A stretch of DNA of 5,516 bases from the NCBI GenBank assembly GCA_947175805.1, contig CAMWOF010000179.1, forward strand, positions 1 to 5,516, in the 5' to 3' direction. The first letter of the stretch is position 1; each line of letters opens with the position of its first letter. The notes below the pieces were generated by a model. It did no database searches. It saw only the letters and a list, made by a program, of their open reading frames with translations, and was not told the origin of the DNA. Both the position numbers and the translations under genes were made by a program. Source of the stretch: an uncultured Clostridiaceae bacterium. Lineage in GTDB: Bacteria; Bacillota; Clostridia; Lachnospirales; Lachnospiraceae. Shown here piece after piece: positions 5,508 through 5,516 of the stretch.

Positions 5508-5516
5508 ATTATATCA
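5508..5516 (-). promoter_or_regulatory. possible extended -10 promoter element of the operon
   Basis: The minus strand reads TGATATAAT, an extended -10 (TGnTATAAT) with a perfect TATAAT at 5508-5513. It would start transcription near 5500 and give a leader of roughly 120 bases before the TPR-DUF4125 start. The -35 position falls outside the window, so only half of the promoter can be judged. No other strong -10/-35 pair is visible in 5382-5507. Confidence 0.4.

Noticed and set aside
1..5516. CRISPR array, insertion sequence, prophage or integrated element at the tRNA
   Set aside because: No regularly spaced repeats, transposase or integrase frame is present, and no second copy of the tRNA 3' end is seen within the window.

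Overview
The window looks like part of a chromosome from a Gram-positive anaerobe of class Clostridia, most likely a Lachnospiraceae relative. This is inferred from the strong AGGAGG-type ribosome binding sites, the short intergenic gaps, the tRNA gene without an encoded CCA, and the protein set (a TPR-DUF4125 protein, a PflX-like radical SAM protein, a stand-alone alarmone synthetase and a YczE-type membrane protein). No species can be named from the sequence alone.

Layout. Five genes lie head to tail on the minus strand and fill about 248-5381, with one tRNA gene on the plus strand at the left edge. In order of transcription (right to left) they are: (1) a TPR protein with a C-terminal DUF4125 domain, 3942-5381; (2) a PflX/COG1313-like radical SAM protein, about 2988-3914, which must use a TTG start; (3) a small RelA/SpoT-type (p)ppGpp synthetase without a hydrolase domain, 2143-2961 (an alternative start at 2991 overlaps the stop of gene 2); (4) a serine peptidase of family S66 (LD-carboxypeptidase/MccF type), 989-2113; (5) a YczE/DUF6198-like polytopic membrane protein, 248-949. 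Gaps are about 20-40 bases, each gene has its own Shine-Dalgarno sequence, and no convincing terminator separates them, so they may be one transcription unit. A possible extended -10 box lies at the right edge (5508-5516); its -35 region would be outside the window.

On the plus strand a tRNA-Gly(CCC) gene at 177-247 has a near-consensus promoter (TTGACT, 17 bases, TATAAT). Its last base directly abuts the stop codon of the convergent membrane-protein gene. The T tracts that probably end the tRNA transcript are the antisense of that protein's lysine-rich tail. The first 136 bases hold no supported gene.

Functionally the five genes do not form a recognised pathway. A stress-nucleotide synthetase sits with an S66 peptidase (cell-wall turnover or detoxification of peptide-nucleotide antibiotics), an orphan radical SAM enzyme, an uncharacterised TPR-DUF4125 protein and a membrane protein. 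Whether this is a conserved module or a chance arrangement is the main open question. I see no CRISPR array, insertion sequence, phage gene or secondary-metabolite core enzyme.
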